From the NCBI GenBank assembly GCA_963678675.1, contig OY783194.1:16315421-16379420 (forward strand): DNA of 64,000 nt, written 5' to 3'. The stretch comes from Xiphydria camelus. Taxonomy: Eukaryota > Arthropoda > Insecta > Hymenoptera > Xiphydriidae. This document shows, in pieces, positions 42,076 to 52,741 of this stretch; within the stretch, counting starts at the first letter, position 1, and each line of letters opens with the position of its first letter. The notes beneath the pieces are model-generated. The model made no database searches. It saw nothing but the letters and a program-made list of their open reading frames with translations, and was not told the DNA's origin. The position numbers and the translations under genes were made by a program.

Positions 42076-42207
42076 GTAGGTAACGGCGACGGACCAAAGA
42101 TGACTTCAACAGCCGCGGATGCCATGAAAAGGTATCACGGAAATTTCTCGAGGACGACGGTTCCAAGACGTTCTTCAGAGACTGAAGAACGGTCAGAGAT
42201 GGCCGAG

Positions 42208-42366
42208 TGTAGGGCGCGAGATAATCGCAGCCGGTTGAGGAAGATTGAGAGAGGAGGCAGTGAAACGACGAACGCGTGAGCAAACGTGTGGCTTTTCATG
42301 CAAGGAGGGCGAATAAAGCGTTTTCTTTTGAGTTCTAGTGAAGCATCTCTTGAGTCCTTTCCTACA
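42208..42366 (+). mobile_element. 3' LTR of Ty3/gypsy element 2 (159 bp)
   Basis: TGTAGGGCGCGAGATAATCG ... TTTCCTACA, matching 37076-37546 without the foldback insert. Flanks (ATAAG before the 5' LTR, TAAAT after this one) do not give a convincing target duplication. Confidence 0.9.
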
Positions 42367-42577
42367 TAAATAGGTAATGAAGTTTAGGAAATGATTTTTG
42401 AATAGTCGAGAAGATATAAATTTTATAAAAACCAACTTGAAAGAATGATAACTTTATACATAAAATAAAAATACATATAGGCAAAAAATAATACAAATAT
42501 TATATTAAATTCATATTAAACTGTTTCTACAAGTTTTAGGTATAATAAACTTTACTTTGTTTATCATAAGAATTATA

Positions 42578-43710
42578 CGAGGGTGTATCAAATATAAACG
42601 GGATTCGTATTCCAAAAAATTCTAACATTATTTAATTAAGCTTAGAAATATATGAGGAACTTAGAAGTCAAGGGATACTAGTACACTTTTCTTAATTTTG
42701 AGATAATCGATTTCAAAGTTTGGCTATTGTTCTAAATTTAGTATTTCCTTTTAGATAGTTAACAACTACATTATATTTTTATCATTTATATTATTTTTTT
42801 AGTGTTATAAGTTTGTTTGTCATATTTCTTATGAGAAACATATTGAACTTGTGTCTCTGCAGAAATGTTGCACTTGTATCCCTTGGCTTTTAAGGTCCTT
42901 ATATATTATTTGTCTACATTGTCTCCCTTCCTAAAATACATTCTTCCCATCAGATTGAAAACTTTTTTATTCCATCATCGGAGAAACTCTTTGGACGTTC
43001 TTGTAGCCATTGGAGCACAAATGCTTCCACCGCGTCGTTGTCGTCGAAACGTTGGCCTCCAAGCGCTTCTTTGAGGGGTCCAAAAAGATGGAAATCACAA
43101 GGTGATAAGTCAGGACTATATGGCGGATTTTCCAGCACTTCTCAGCCTAATGCATCCAATGTTTGCCTTGTGGCAAAAGAATGACACTTCTGACCGATTG
43201 CTTCTTTTTTTCCTTTGAAATGACAATTTCGCGGCATCCAGTATTTCACAATAATATTGTGCATTAATCGTGCGTTAATCGTGGAGAAAATCAACATGAA
43301 AAGCACCGTGCCGATCAAAAAACACTGTTACCATTATCTTTCCGGCCGACAAGTGCGTCTTTGCCTCGGTTCCTTCGCGCCGCTTTCTCTCCACTCCATA
43401 CTCGCTTCTTTCGCCTCGGGTTCTTGACAGGGTATTGTCCCTAAACTGTACCTGTAATCGCCGCAAAATTTCGGTTGAAGGGGGTAACCCTCCTTGGCCA
43501 AAAACTTCACTATAATCCGTTACTCTACGGAGACATGCACTTCTGTCTCGCTCGTGGTTTCTTTTTATACTAAAGGGACTCGAGCGAATTATGGTCAGTT
43601 CTCCCCTCTCCCTAACAGTACAGGCCATCAGTGCATCAACTCTTTCAAGGTCACGGACCCCTCCGTTATTAAAAAAAAATTCAGTCCCGTTAATATTTGA
43701 CACACCCTCG
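42578..43710. mobile_element. mariner element (1.13 kb), TA target duplication
   Basis: CGAGGGTGTATCAAATAT at the left and ATATTTGACACACCCTCG at the right are inverse with one mismatch, flanked by TA on both sides. Length and content fit mariner. Confidence 0.9.
42850..43410 (-). pseudogene. mariner transposase, decayed
   Basis: The minus strand reads HLSAGKIMVTVFFDRHGAFH and VDFLHD, then in other frames a FATRQTLDALG piece, ENPPYSPDLSPCDFHLFGPL (third catalytic Asp region) and GGQRFDDNDAVEAFVLQWLQ. The HDNARPH block with the second Asp is not recognisable, and several stops and frameshifts are present. The N-terminal DNA-binding part was not identified upstream. Confidence 0.88.
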
Positions 43711-44206
43711 TATAAAATGCAGTAACTGAGCTATGCAAATTTCTTAAAAAATAGCAAATAAAATCATTGAAGTACAACATACAGCATTAACATCATAGTT
43801 AAACGTACAGAGGAAACTCGAGGTTTCGGACCCCTAACGTTTCAGGATCCCCCTATTTTCCTACCCCCTCTCTGGTTACTTTATCAGTTATTCAAGCGAC
43901 CGGCCCGATAGTTGGAATTGCCTACAATCCCGATGTTTTGGGCAGTCCCCTCGACGATGTCTGAAATCTCGAGGTTCTACTGTACAATTACGTACATATG
44001 CTATATATTCGTTATAAACGTCATAATTAATCATTATTTTCTATAGACAGTTATTTTAAGTTAGTTCGAAGGTAATAATTTCTTTCTGAAGCAGTCTCGC
44101 CGGTAATAGAGGGTCAAGTGGTAGATGTGAGCAATATCGTAAATGATACTAACTTCTTATTTTCTATATTGTAAATATACGAAACTTCTGTAGAGAGGGG
44201 AATGTG
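43711..44206. other. intergenic, nothing recognised
   Basis: No terminal repeats or coding motifs were seen between the mariner end and the GGGGCAAAGCGGG repeats. Confidence 0.4.
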
Positions 44207-44892
44207 GTGTAAAGTGGGGAGCGGGGCAAAGCGGGTAATTGTCAATAATTCGCGTGCAGAACAGCGATATCTAACAAAAACAGTATGCACTTAGTTAACA
44301 AAATGCCCTGGTGTAGTTTTGGACGTTGCAGCTCAGTCTGATATTACATAGCGAAGTTATGGAACACGCACCTAGTTTTTTGACCTTGATGTAAGAATCT
44401 TCTGTTATTACAACACAAGTAAGTAATGGAAGAATTTTTCTGCGCCAAAATTAAATACATGGTGTTGAAGGAAATTCTTTAGAGAACAGATACAGCCTAA
44501 AATGGTATAGTAATGTTGATTTTTGATCAAATAACGAACTGTGAATTAAAAATGTGCATCAGGGGTAAAGTGGGAAGGGGCAAAGCGGGGAGGTTTCAAG
44601 GCATTCTCTTACTGATATCGAATTAATTAATTATTAACGTGCGTGTTCCAGCAATGTCCAAAATTATTTAAAAAAGTCTTCTCAATAAAGATGGTCGGAA
44701 AAGGACATGCAAGTTGCGGATCTTTTAGAGTTTTGACTGGTGTATGTGGCGCCCGCCTTGTTTATTCGCCTAATTTTCATTCGCTTGATTTATTCTCATT
44801 ATTTTTCAATGTATATGTAACTTAAGTTTTTTTTCTTAAATGATTCGTGACCGGTCCCCACTTTGCCCCGCCTTTGGGGCAAAGCGGGGAGA
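44207..44892. repeat. dispersed GGGGCAAAGCGGGG motif cluster
   Basis: GTGGGGAGCGGGGCAAAGCG (44213), GTGGGAAGGGGCAAAGCGGG (44570) and a palindromic pair CCCCACTTTGCCCCGCC/GGGGCAAAGCGGGG (44857-44890). The motif in both orientations suggests remnants of an element with GC-rich ends. Class unknown. Confidence 0.5.
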
Positions 44893-44922
44893 AAGTAGTT
44901 TTTTCGTTAACAGTATATTATA

Positions 44923-45434
44923 CCAAAAAAATTGATACGTAAAATACTCTCCAAAAAAGATTTGAAATCAATTAAGAGGTCGCCATGTTCAAGATTTATA
45001 TATAAAAAATAAAAGGCATCATTTGAAAGGAAAATTATTTTAAATCAAGTTACTAAAAACTTCGACTAAAAAAATTTATAAACAAATTTTCATAAAAAAG
45101 AACGCCGCGTTTAAGAGTGTTCATATATTTTCCACTATATACCTACTGGTGGTATCATATAAGTGTATGAATTTATTTAAAATCATAAGTGCATAAACAT
45201 CGAATATAATTTTCTACCTGTCTGAATTTTTTATTTTAAAGGAAAAAGACGCGGCAAGTTCTTTTTTATGCAAATTTTTGTATACATTTTTTAGTCGAAT
45301 TTTTAGTAACTTGATTTACAATAATTTTCCTTTCAAATGATGCCTTTTATTTTTTATATATAAATCTTGAACATGGCGACCTTAATTGATTTCAAATCTT
45401 TTTTGCAGAATATTTTACGTATCAATTTTTTTGG
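44923..45434. repeat. 512-bp foldback element with arms of about 185 bp
   Basis: CCAAAAAAATTGATACGTAA on the left and its inverse on the right (ending 45434) continue as inverted copies through AAGGCATCATTTGAAAGGAA and GTTACTAAAAA. No ORF and no clear target duplication. Confidence 0.8.
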
Positions 45435-45712
45435 CACTGAATGAACATGCCGCCTTTTTTTTCAGAGAATCTGTTTTTGTGGGAAGATTTCACTACCTAC
45501 TTTTTGGAATTTATTCATGAGGATAATATGTACATGTAGGAGAATAGCTTTTTGTTACCACAAAATTAAAGTCTCACATTTTATACCGATACGAGCCAAT
45601 TAATTATAACCACGTTACTTTTGATTTATTCTCGTGATAATTATGGTTTCTTAATTTCCACGTAGAGTAAGTTCGGTATATTTTAAATAGTGAAATGCTG
45701 GATATGATTGTG

Positions 45713-46100
45713 TTATTTACAATTTGTTACAGAAATAAACGTGATGCTGTCCAATTCTATCCAGAAGGACTCCAAGTCGTATGCGAACCCAAGGGGATTT
45801 CTTTCGACCGAGGGATCATCTACTTGTTGTTCCAAGAACCAGTTGCATTCGTTTATTCGCCGGGCTGAATCTGCTGCCTCGAGTGCATGGACGTGCGTCA
45901 CTTTAAATGGATGAAAATTTTCATCATTCAATATCCTCCCAACCATGGACTTGCTGATTCTAACCTCAGTTGCCACAGCCCGAATACTCGTTCGAGGGTT
46001 ATTTCTTATTCTTTCTAGCACAGAGCATCGATATTTTGCTGCACCTGTATTCTTCTGGGACTTCCTAAAATAATTATAACAACCCCATATAATTCAGCCC
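45713..46100 (-). pseudogene. Tc/mariner-type transposase N-terminal fragment
   Basis: The minus-strand ORF has ERIRNNPRTSIRAVATEVRI, SKSMVGRILNDENFHPFKVT, ARRINECNWFLEQQ, the paired helix-turn-helix and linker found in many insect Tc-like transposases. It loses the frame where the first catalytic Asp (xxxDE) should appear. No inverted repeats were matched to it. Confidence 0.7.
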
Positions 46101-46316
46101 TGACAAGTACAATCTTATCGAGGAGATCTTTCGACATAATGATTCCGAACTGTTTCTATGTTTTGCAACATTCGCGAATTTATCGAGAAATATATATTTC
46201 TAATATACAGTGGTGTTCACGAATTTTGTAAAATATCGCAGGAATGTTACAGAAAAGTTACTTCCAAAAACGTGCTTTGTGGAATGTAAATGATGATATA
46301 TTGTAATTTCCCTCCC

Positions 46317-46480
46317 CAGATAGCAAAATGCAGTCACATGCGCGCACCTGTGACTGCACGTGTGCGCTTCAAGTCGCACGCGTGCGACGCATTTGGCCTT
46401 GCATTTGAGGCGCACGAGTGCTACTTGACGCATGCGCGAACGGCGCGCATGCGCAGAAATGTCGCGGGAAATTCAACACC
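46317..46480. repeat. CpG-rich end-like region starting CCCAGATAGCAA
   Basis: CCCAGATAGCAA at 46317 is the inverse of TTGCTATCTGGG at 53717-53728. Both are followed inward by CpG-rich DNA with GCGCACG and GTGCGACGCA words. Possible outer ends of a 7.4-kb composite. Confidence 0.5.
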
Positions 46481-46644
46481 GTTAGAAAATTAATATGGAT
46501 TCTACGTAAATGTTTACAATAAATGACACAATTTTTATGAGTAAATCCGTTATTCATTTATTATTATATTATAATACATAGTTATACATGACAAATAGTT
46601 ATACATGACAATACATTTTGAGAAGTACATTTTGAGAGTTACGT

Positions 46645-46788
46645 TGTTATCAGTCTGTTAAGTAAGAGCGCGTACGGCGTTATTCATAAAAAACTTATTC
46701 GACAATGTTTTTTCCACATACATACGTTTGACATGTTCCAAGGCAACCTACCTTATAAGATACACTGTCAAATTAAGGGTTATTCTTA
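46645..46788. mobile_element. fragment of TTAA-type MITE family D
   Basis: TCAGTCTGTTAAGTAAGAGC through CGTTTGACATGTTCCAAGGC and ending ACTGTCAAATTAAGGG matches the two ends of 50001-50757. The left terminus and the interior are missing. Confidence 0.7.
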
Positions 46789-46858
46789 AGATGATACTTC
46801 TGTTGCCTGTAGTTTAAATTTAACTGAATTTTTATTCGGTAATAATCAGACCTTTTAA

Positions 46859-46900
46859 ATATCCACAAGAATAACTACGTGTAGTTATTCTTGTGGATAT
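46859..46900. repeat. 42-bp palindrome bounded by TTAA on both sides
   Basis: Two 20-bp arms (ATATCCACAAGAATAACTAC and its inverse) surround GT. TTAA at 46855-46858 and 46901-46904 flank it; the second TTAA is also the target of the piggyBac element. Confidence 0.9.
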
Positions 46901-46904
46901 TTAA

Positions 46905-49666
46905 CCTTCCGTCGGTCGCGCCTGTTCGACACGCATAGTAGGTCGCACTGCGGTGTTTACACCGCAGTCGTTTTCGCTGAGTTTTTTTTGCTCAAGACCG
47001 GTTAATTTGACAGTCTGGGAGGACGATAATTGAGATACGCTTGTTATTAAAATTTTTATTCACAAAATTATCAAAATATAAGCTGGTAGGTAATACACAA
47101 ATTAAAAATTATCCTGTATGGTAAAAATGAAACACCTATGCAAATTTAAAAAAATACAAACGTAATCAAAACTTCTAAAATTTGTAGGAAGTAACAAATC
47201 GTATTCTATGAAATAGTAAATAAAACCAAACTGCAAAATATTGGTAATATATAAACTAGAACGTCACAATAGAACTTTTTTAGAAATCACAGCAAGTTGT
47301 TGCAAATAAAAGTGATAGGTAGTGTTAGGTTCATATTTTCTTCTGGAAATCAAACAATGTTGGCAGACAAAAACTGATGACTCCTAAAATCAGACTAGGT
47401 AGGTACTTTTTCTAGAATCCAAATTCAGTCTTCTTCATCGCAACTCATGTTTTGGCTCTCTGCACACGTTTGGCATGTCACAGTTTTTTGGCTGTGGTTT
47501 CGACACACATTTCTTTTGCATTCATCACACTTTACACCAGTTTTGTTATTTTTGTGAGAACCACATAGGTAGCAAATCCCTGTGCGTGTCGTGTTGCATT
47601 GATTCCCTGCATTATCACTCTCACGATAACGTTCAAGGAAAGTGTAAAGAACTTTGGGGAGGAATTTGATCGTTGCTCGAGTTCGAAGATGGTTTTCCAT
47701 CAGCTGCAAGGACAAATTTTTCAAAAATGTTGTTCGTCGGTTGTTGTTATCGGGGTTGTTGAAGAAAAAAAATTTTTGAGCATTGATCCCCGCTACATCA
47801 AGGTCCCTGTAAAATACAACCATGGTCCACCGTCGTGTAACTCTAGCAGTTGAGTGCGTGGAACACATTAGGTCGACTGTGTCAACCCCTCCCTTTGTTT
47901 TGTTATAATCGATTATGATGTCAGGTTTTCCAGTTTCGTGATCGATGTGATTGTCATCATGCATGGTTGACAATAAAATGACCGCTTTCTTTCTTTTAGT
48001 TGTGTAAGAAACGAGAGTAGAATTATCCTGAAACCCGAAAATGGATGTTCCAGGTGCTCTGGATTTGTCCGTAAGGAATAAATTCGGAATCTCCCTTTTA
48101 TTAGCTTTCAGAGTTCCCAGTGATGTAAGCCCTCTTTCTAGTAGGTATTGAGAAAGCGCATGGCTCGTGTAATAATTGTCTGTAGTGAGATTTCTGTTTG
48201 ACCTTTCGAGAGGCGAAACCAACCGTTTCACAATATCAGCAGGCTTATTAGATACTTTGTAAGGCCCCTCTTTCTGTCTTCCACAATAGATCTCTAGATC
48301 ATATGTATAGAATGACTTGCTGTCACAAAGAGCGTACATTTTTACTCCATACTTTGCGGGCTTGTTGGGCATGTACTGTAGGCACCACCGCCCTCTAAAA
48401 GGTACCAGCATTTCGTCAATAACAACGAATTCTCCCAAGCTATAGTTAGCTTTGCAGTTTGTGATGAATGAATCGTGAAATTCTCGTACAGCTGCAAGTT
48501 TATCTGTTTCTTCGCGTTGTTTTCGAGTTTCAATATCATCAAAACGAATGGCTCGTAACAAAAATAAAAATCGACGATAGCTCATAGCTGCTCTCAGTAA
48601 AAGTGTACCCGTGCCATCAGTAGCCCACAACTCACTTACGTCAGCGTGTTGGGATTTCTTCGTAGAAATGAGAAATAGGCACCCCAATAATGCCAAAATT
48701 TCGTCCCTACATGTCAACTTACAGTCTCGGGGTCTGTAATATACTTGCTCCTCTATAATATTCATTTGAATATACTTGTTCGAAAATACAACAATTTTGT
48801 CAATAAGTTCAAGAGGGATCAATTTCAAGAATGCGGACATTTCTGTAGGAGTATCTCTGGCACGGCGTGTAGGTCCGGGTAACACTTTTACTATGTTCTT
48901 GGCTCGGGTTTTCCCGGGGAAGGACATTGAATTGCTTATCCATATAGTTTCCAGGTCTCTACCTAGAAATACGTTGAAGTCTTCATTATCTATCTGCCCA
49001 TCTTCTTCATCACCGATCAATGACTGTTCTGAGTCACTATTGTGAACATTTTCTTCAACTTCCCGCGGTTCGTAATCGGGATCATTTGGATCTTCATGGT
49101 TTTCCCATTCTACTTCCTCGTCCAATTCCCTCAGAACACGAGCAATATCCGCATCAGTAAAGTAACGATGAGTAGGGCGTGACCTGAATCACAAACCAAA
49201 AAAAATAAAAAATAGGTACCTACGTAGGTTTTTTCACGAACTCAAATTTTTTTGGAAGATAAACACTGATAAAAAATGATATCGAGATCTACACACAATG
49301 AGTACCTATTGATCCAGAAAAAAGTTAGTGTAGGTACAGGAACGATCTAAACTCATCAAGATATAAAATCTGAGGTAATTTACTTACATTGTTGAAGTCT
49401 GTAGCACTGCGATGTTCTCACCGCCAGGTCTTGTCGCGCTGCGGTGTTCTCACCGCGAGGTACCTATCGCACACCGCTCTTGGAACGAAACTGATTTAGA
49501 ACTTGTACATTGCTGATAGGGTTGCGAACTGGACGCGATCTAGCGTGTGGAATCATAAACAATGCATATTGGGGGGGGGGCCGGGCGATTTCTCAGAAAA
49601 GCGGTCGAAGGGCAATCATTTTCTCTCGAGTGCGGTGTAAACACCGCGCGCGCGACCGACGGAAGG
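46905..49666. mobile_element. full-length piggyBac-like element (2.76 kb), TTAA target duplication
   Basis: Terminal inverted repeats CCTTCCGTCGGTCGCGC at 46905 and its inverse ending at 49666. TTAA flanks both sides. Subterminal GCGGTGT(T/A)(A/T)ACACCGC palindromes are near both ends. The element sits at the central TTAA of an older palindrome (arms 46818-46858 and 49667-49709). Confidence 0.95.
47425..49389 (-). CDS. piggyBac-like transposase, start codon split by an intron
   Basis: The open frame from 49183 to 47425 carries the piggyBac core: VVIDEMLVPFRGR (first Asp), NLTTDNYYTSHALS (second Asp), DYNKTKGGVDTVDLM (third Asp), RRWTMVVFYRDLDVAGINA, and a C-terminal zinc-binding tail (CYLCGSHKNNKTGVKCDEC, NVCRNHSQKTVTCQTC). 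The N-terminus is acidic. The frame has no ATG upstream of the core. Proposed: exon 1 ends in AAT before a GTAAGT donor at 49387, and exon 2 starts at 49183 after GTGATTCAG, so ATG is formed as AT/G and the protein begins MSRPTHRYFTDADIARVLRE, about 587 residues. All key residues are present, so it may be active. It excises and inserts at TTAA. Confidence 0.9.
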
Positions 49667-50000
49667 TTAAAAGGCCTGATTATTACCGAATAAAAGTTCA
49701 GTTAAAATTAATACATATACATAGTTATACATAAGCAATATTAATACATAGATAATTCATACATACAATACGATAAATACATACAATAGATTTGCAAAGA
49801 AGGCACTACTTAAAAATTTTGATAATTGTACAATTGTTTCGAAATAAGAACAGTTTTCGAATTATCGATAATTACTTAATGTTACGGAAACCGATTTCTG
49901 ACTATTTATCGAAACGCAGCAGCAAATACTATAGGAATTTCTGCTCAGATTTTGTGAAAAATGGTAAATTGTCAAATAGCGCTCACATAGCGATTATTAA

Positions 50001-50757
50001 CCCTTAATTTGACAATGTTCTCAGTCTGTTATGTAAGAGCGTGTACGGCGTTATTCATAAAAAAATCATTCAACGATGTTTTTTCCACATACATACGTTT
50101 GACATGTTCCAAGGCAATACGCAATTATATTAATAATGAGTCCAATCACTACCATCGATAATTGCTTGGCATCTCCGAGGCATAATATCCATCAAATTTT
50201 CGATGGTGGTGATTGGGCTCATTATCAACTGTAATTGTGCAATGCATTGGAATATGTCAAACGTATGTATGTAGAAAAAACATTGTTGAATACATTTTTT
50301 ATGAATAACGCCGTACACGCTCTTACTTAACCCTTACTTGCCACACTTCTATAGAATCACGTACTTGCCACACTGGGGTTGATTTACACCCCAGCGAGAA
50401 AAATTGTTATAACAAACAAATTATTGCATATTTGGACTTGAAAATTTTATCAGCTCTTCTTAAGAGCGTGCTTTAAAAGGCAGTGGAACTTGTATAGCCA
50501 GAACTTAAAATTAAGTATGCGAAAAAAATCAAATATTAAAGTTACACGGTCTTTTAAAGTACGCTCTTAAGATGAGCTGGTAAAATTTTCAAGTACAAAT
50601 ATGCTATAATTTATTTATTATAACAATTCTTCTCGCTGATGTGTAAATCAACCCCAGTGTGGCAAGTACGAATTTTACCATGGGGTGGTTTCGAACCCCA
50701 GTGTGGCAGGTAAGGGTTAACAGACTTATCTTATGAGATACACTGTCAAATTAAGGG
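50001..50757. mobile_element. TTAA-flanked MITE family D, interrupted by another TTAA MITE
   Basis: Ends CCCTTAATTTGACA and TGTCAAATTAAGGG with TTAA on both sides (49997-50000, 50758-50761). Without the nested MITE the unit is about 367 bp. The interior is palindromic (GAGCGTGTACGGCGTTATTC and its inverse). Confidence 0.88.
50331..50716. mobile_element. 386-bp piggyBac-type MITE nested in family D
   Basis: Ends CCCTTACTTGCCACAC and GTGTGGCAGGTAAGGG. TTAA at 50327-50330 and 50717-50720. The arms contain ACTGGGGTTGATTTACACCC and its near inverse. Confidence 0.92.
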
Positions 50758-50893
50758 TTAAACAATTGAAGGGTTCCTTTCAAAAACAACACTTATCAAA
50801 AACGACAATCCCCGTAGTATTGGTAATAATGCCTACTCTTTCGTTGTATCTAGTCGTGTTGTGGTGCCTACTCTTTCATTATAATATAATAAC

Positions 50894-51091
50894 ATGAAAG
50901 AAATTTTAAGGGCGACAAAACAGAGGCACAAAAATTTTGGGAGAAGAAATTCCGACAAGAAACGGAATAAGGCTTTGCCGGGATTGGAAACGGAGGACGA
51001 AACCGCTGCAAAAATTGAGGAACTAAAAGAAACACTTGGCATCACCGAAGAAAATGTCGATGAACTTTCGGACGTTCGGAGCGATGGTTAA
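50894..51091 (+). pseudogene. duplicated DUF4806-protein tail, copy A
   Basis: 65-residue ORF: MKEILRATKQRHKNFGRRNS, DKKRNKALPGLETEDE, KIEELKETLGITEENVDELS. It matches the last part of the spliced DUF4806-like gene at 53013-53525 almost residue for residue from the internal Met onward, but the sequence upstream of that Met is unrelated. It is therefore a copied gene fragment, not a separate gene, unless a new promoter serves it. Confidence 0.7.
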
Positions 51092-51256
51092 ATATTGTGT
51101 ATTTAACCCTTACGTGCACACGCTTAAATTTTGTTTCCCGTCAGTACACGCTAGCGGTGGGGTACGGAGTGCCGATTTTCGGACATAGGACTTAGTAGGT
51201 TTTACAAGTAAGCTGACGATATTAAAACGCGTGTACGGCGTTATTCATAAAAAACG

Positions 51257-52165
51257 TAAAATGAACATCCTCTCGAGATTGACGACTCTGCTGTGGGAGA
51301 GATTCTGCAGGAGGGCTACTTCGTTCTTGAGCTGGGTCTCCTGCTTGGTGGGAAAACGCAGCTTGTCGATCACCTTTATCGCCATCGCGCGGCCGGTCTT
51401 GCGATGAACTCCGCCGTAGATGATACCAAACTGACCCGAGCCAAGAACTTCGTCTGGGAAGATTTGATAGAGCTGCGACATGTCGGTTACGCGTTCCTCT
51501 GGCTCAGTTGTCGACTGCTCTTGCCGACCTGCGAAAACGACGCGTGTTTTTCAATATAGCATCGGTACGCGTTCGCGCGCACACTCGCGAGCTCTGAACG
51601 TACTTGCCGATTTGGAGGTGATGGGCATCAATGCCTGCCTGATACTCGTTTTCCAGGTCCTCGCCAAGTGAGCGCTAACGCCACTTTCCGGCGGTGGAAG
51701 CTAACCACTCGCACCTGCGTAGAGGGGATCTTCGCCGACGTAGTAATCGACATTGGCCGTTCTCAACTCGAAACCATGCATCGTGCCTGGAAGGAGAGAA
51801 CGCGTGCATTGTACATCGACTAAACGCGCGCAGACAATTTCTAACGATATAGATATGTACTCACGAGAATGTTGTTGAATCTCTTTGAAGTACTTGGAAC
51901 TGCTGTCGCTTTGGAACAGAGTTATGGCCTTTGTGTCCGATCACCAGTAGTGTCTCTTCCTCTGAAAACACGCGAGTCTTAATGACGGAGGAAGCGAAAC
52001 CGAATCAGCGCCACGTCGTCGACCTACCATTGGATCGCGATTCATCGAATGCACCATCCATCCTTCCTTCAGGATCTTGGAGCCGCGTCGTTTTGTGTGC
52101 TTGACGCTTTGAACTATTCGCATCAGTGATATATTGTTACTCGGCGAAAAGCTGCAACTGAAAGG
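51257..52165 (-). pseudogene. Protein kinase D fragment (PH domain to start of kinase domain), captured exons with introns
   Basis: Four exon-like pieces on the minus strand. (1) about 52155-52040: [34 protein letters not shown], ending at a GTAGGT donor. (2) about 51966-51868: RKRHYW, KAITLFQSDSSSKYFKEIQQ, ending GTGAGT. (3) about 51785-51650: FELRTANVDYYVGEDPLY, ARTWKTSIRQALMPI. (4) about 51545-51257: [18 protein letters not shown] and [20 protein letters not shown], the kinase glycine loop and VAIK lysine region, cut off after VVNLERMF. The exon order is that of Protein kinase D, a DAG-activated Ser/Thr kinase. In-frame stops (TGA after HYW, TAG after AGASG) and the abrupt end show it is not functional. 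Repeats bound both sides. Confidence 0.88.
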
Positions 52166-52259
52166 ACGAGATCGCTACCAAAATTGAGGAGCTAAGAAAA
52201 ACCCTTGGCATCACCGAAGAAGATGACGATGGACTTTCGGACGTTGGGAGCGATGGTTA
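52153..52259 (+). pseudogene. duplicated DUF4806-protein tail, copy C (5'-truncated)
   Basis: Reads [19 protein letters not shown] and a short acidic end, with the same 3' flank (GAGCGATGGTTAAATATTGT) as copy A. It begins abruptly where the Protein kinase D fragment ends. Confidence 0.75.
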
Positions 52260-52276
52260 AATATTGTATATTTAAT

Positions 52277-52362
52277 ATTACATATCGTCGGCTTACTTGT
52301 AAAACCTTCTAAGTCCGATTTTCGGACATAGGACTTAGTAGGTTTTACAAGTAAGCCGACGA
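52277..52362. repeat. 86-bp hairpin
   Basis: TCGTCGGCTTACTTGTAAAACC and its inverse flank a CCGATTTTCGG centre. A broken version of the same hairpin is at 51174-51222, in the duplicate block. Confidence 0.85.
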
Positions 52363-52369
52363 TATTAAA

Positions 52370-52729
52370 ATGCGTCTACGACGTTATTCATAGAAAATTT
52401 ATTCAACAATGTTCTTTCCACATACATACGTTTGACATATTCCAACGCATTGCGCAATTACAGTTAATAATGAGTCCAATCACCACCATCGATAATCGCT
52501 TGGGGCATCTCCGAGGCATACTATCCACCAAATTCGCGGGGAAGCGAATTTGCCGAAAATTTGATGGATAGTATGCCTCGGAGATGCGAAGCGATTATCA
52601 ATGGTGATGATTGGACTAATTATTAATATAATTGCGTATTGCCTTGGAACATGTCAAACGTATGTATGTGGAAAAACATTGTTGAATAATGTTTTGATGA
52701 ATAACGCCGTACACGCTCTTACTTAACAG
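52370..52729. mobile_element. family D-related palindromic MITE
   Basis: The left arm (CGACGTTATTCATAG ... CATACGTTTGACATATTCCA) and right arm (CGTATGTATGTGGAAAAACA ... AACGCCGTACACGCTCTTAC) are inverted copies. The centre (GCATCTCCGAGGCATACTAT and its inverse) also pairs. The TTAA-type ends of 50001-50757 are lacking or altered here. Confidence 0.75.
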
Positions 52730-52741
52730 AATATACATATA

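Noticed and set aside
51245..52165. Functional Protein kinase D gene
   Set aside because: Two in-frame stops, an exon cut off after VVNLERMF, and repeats on both sides.
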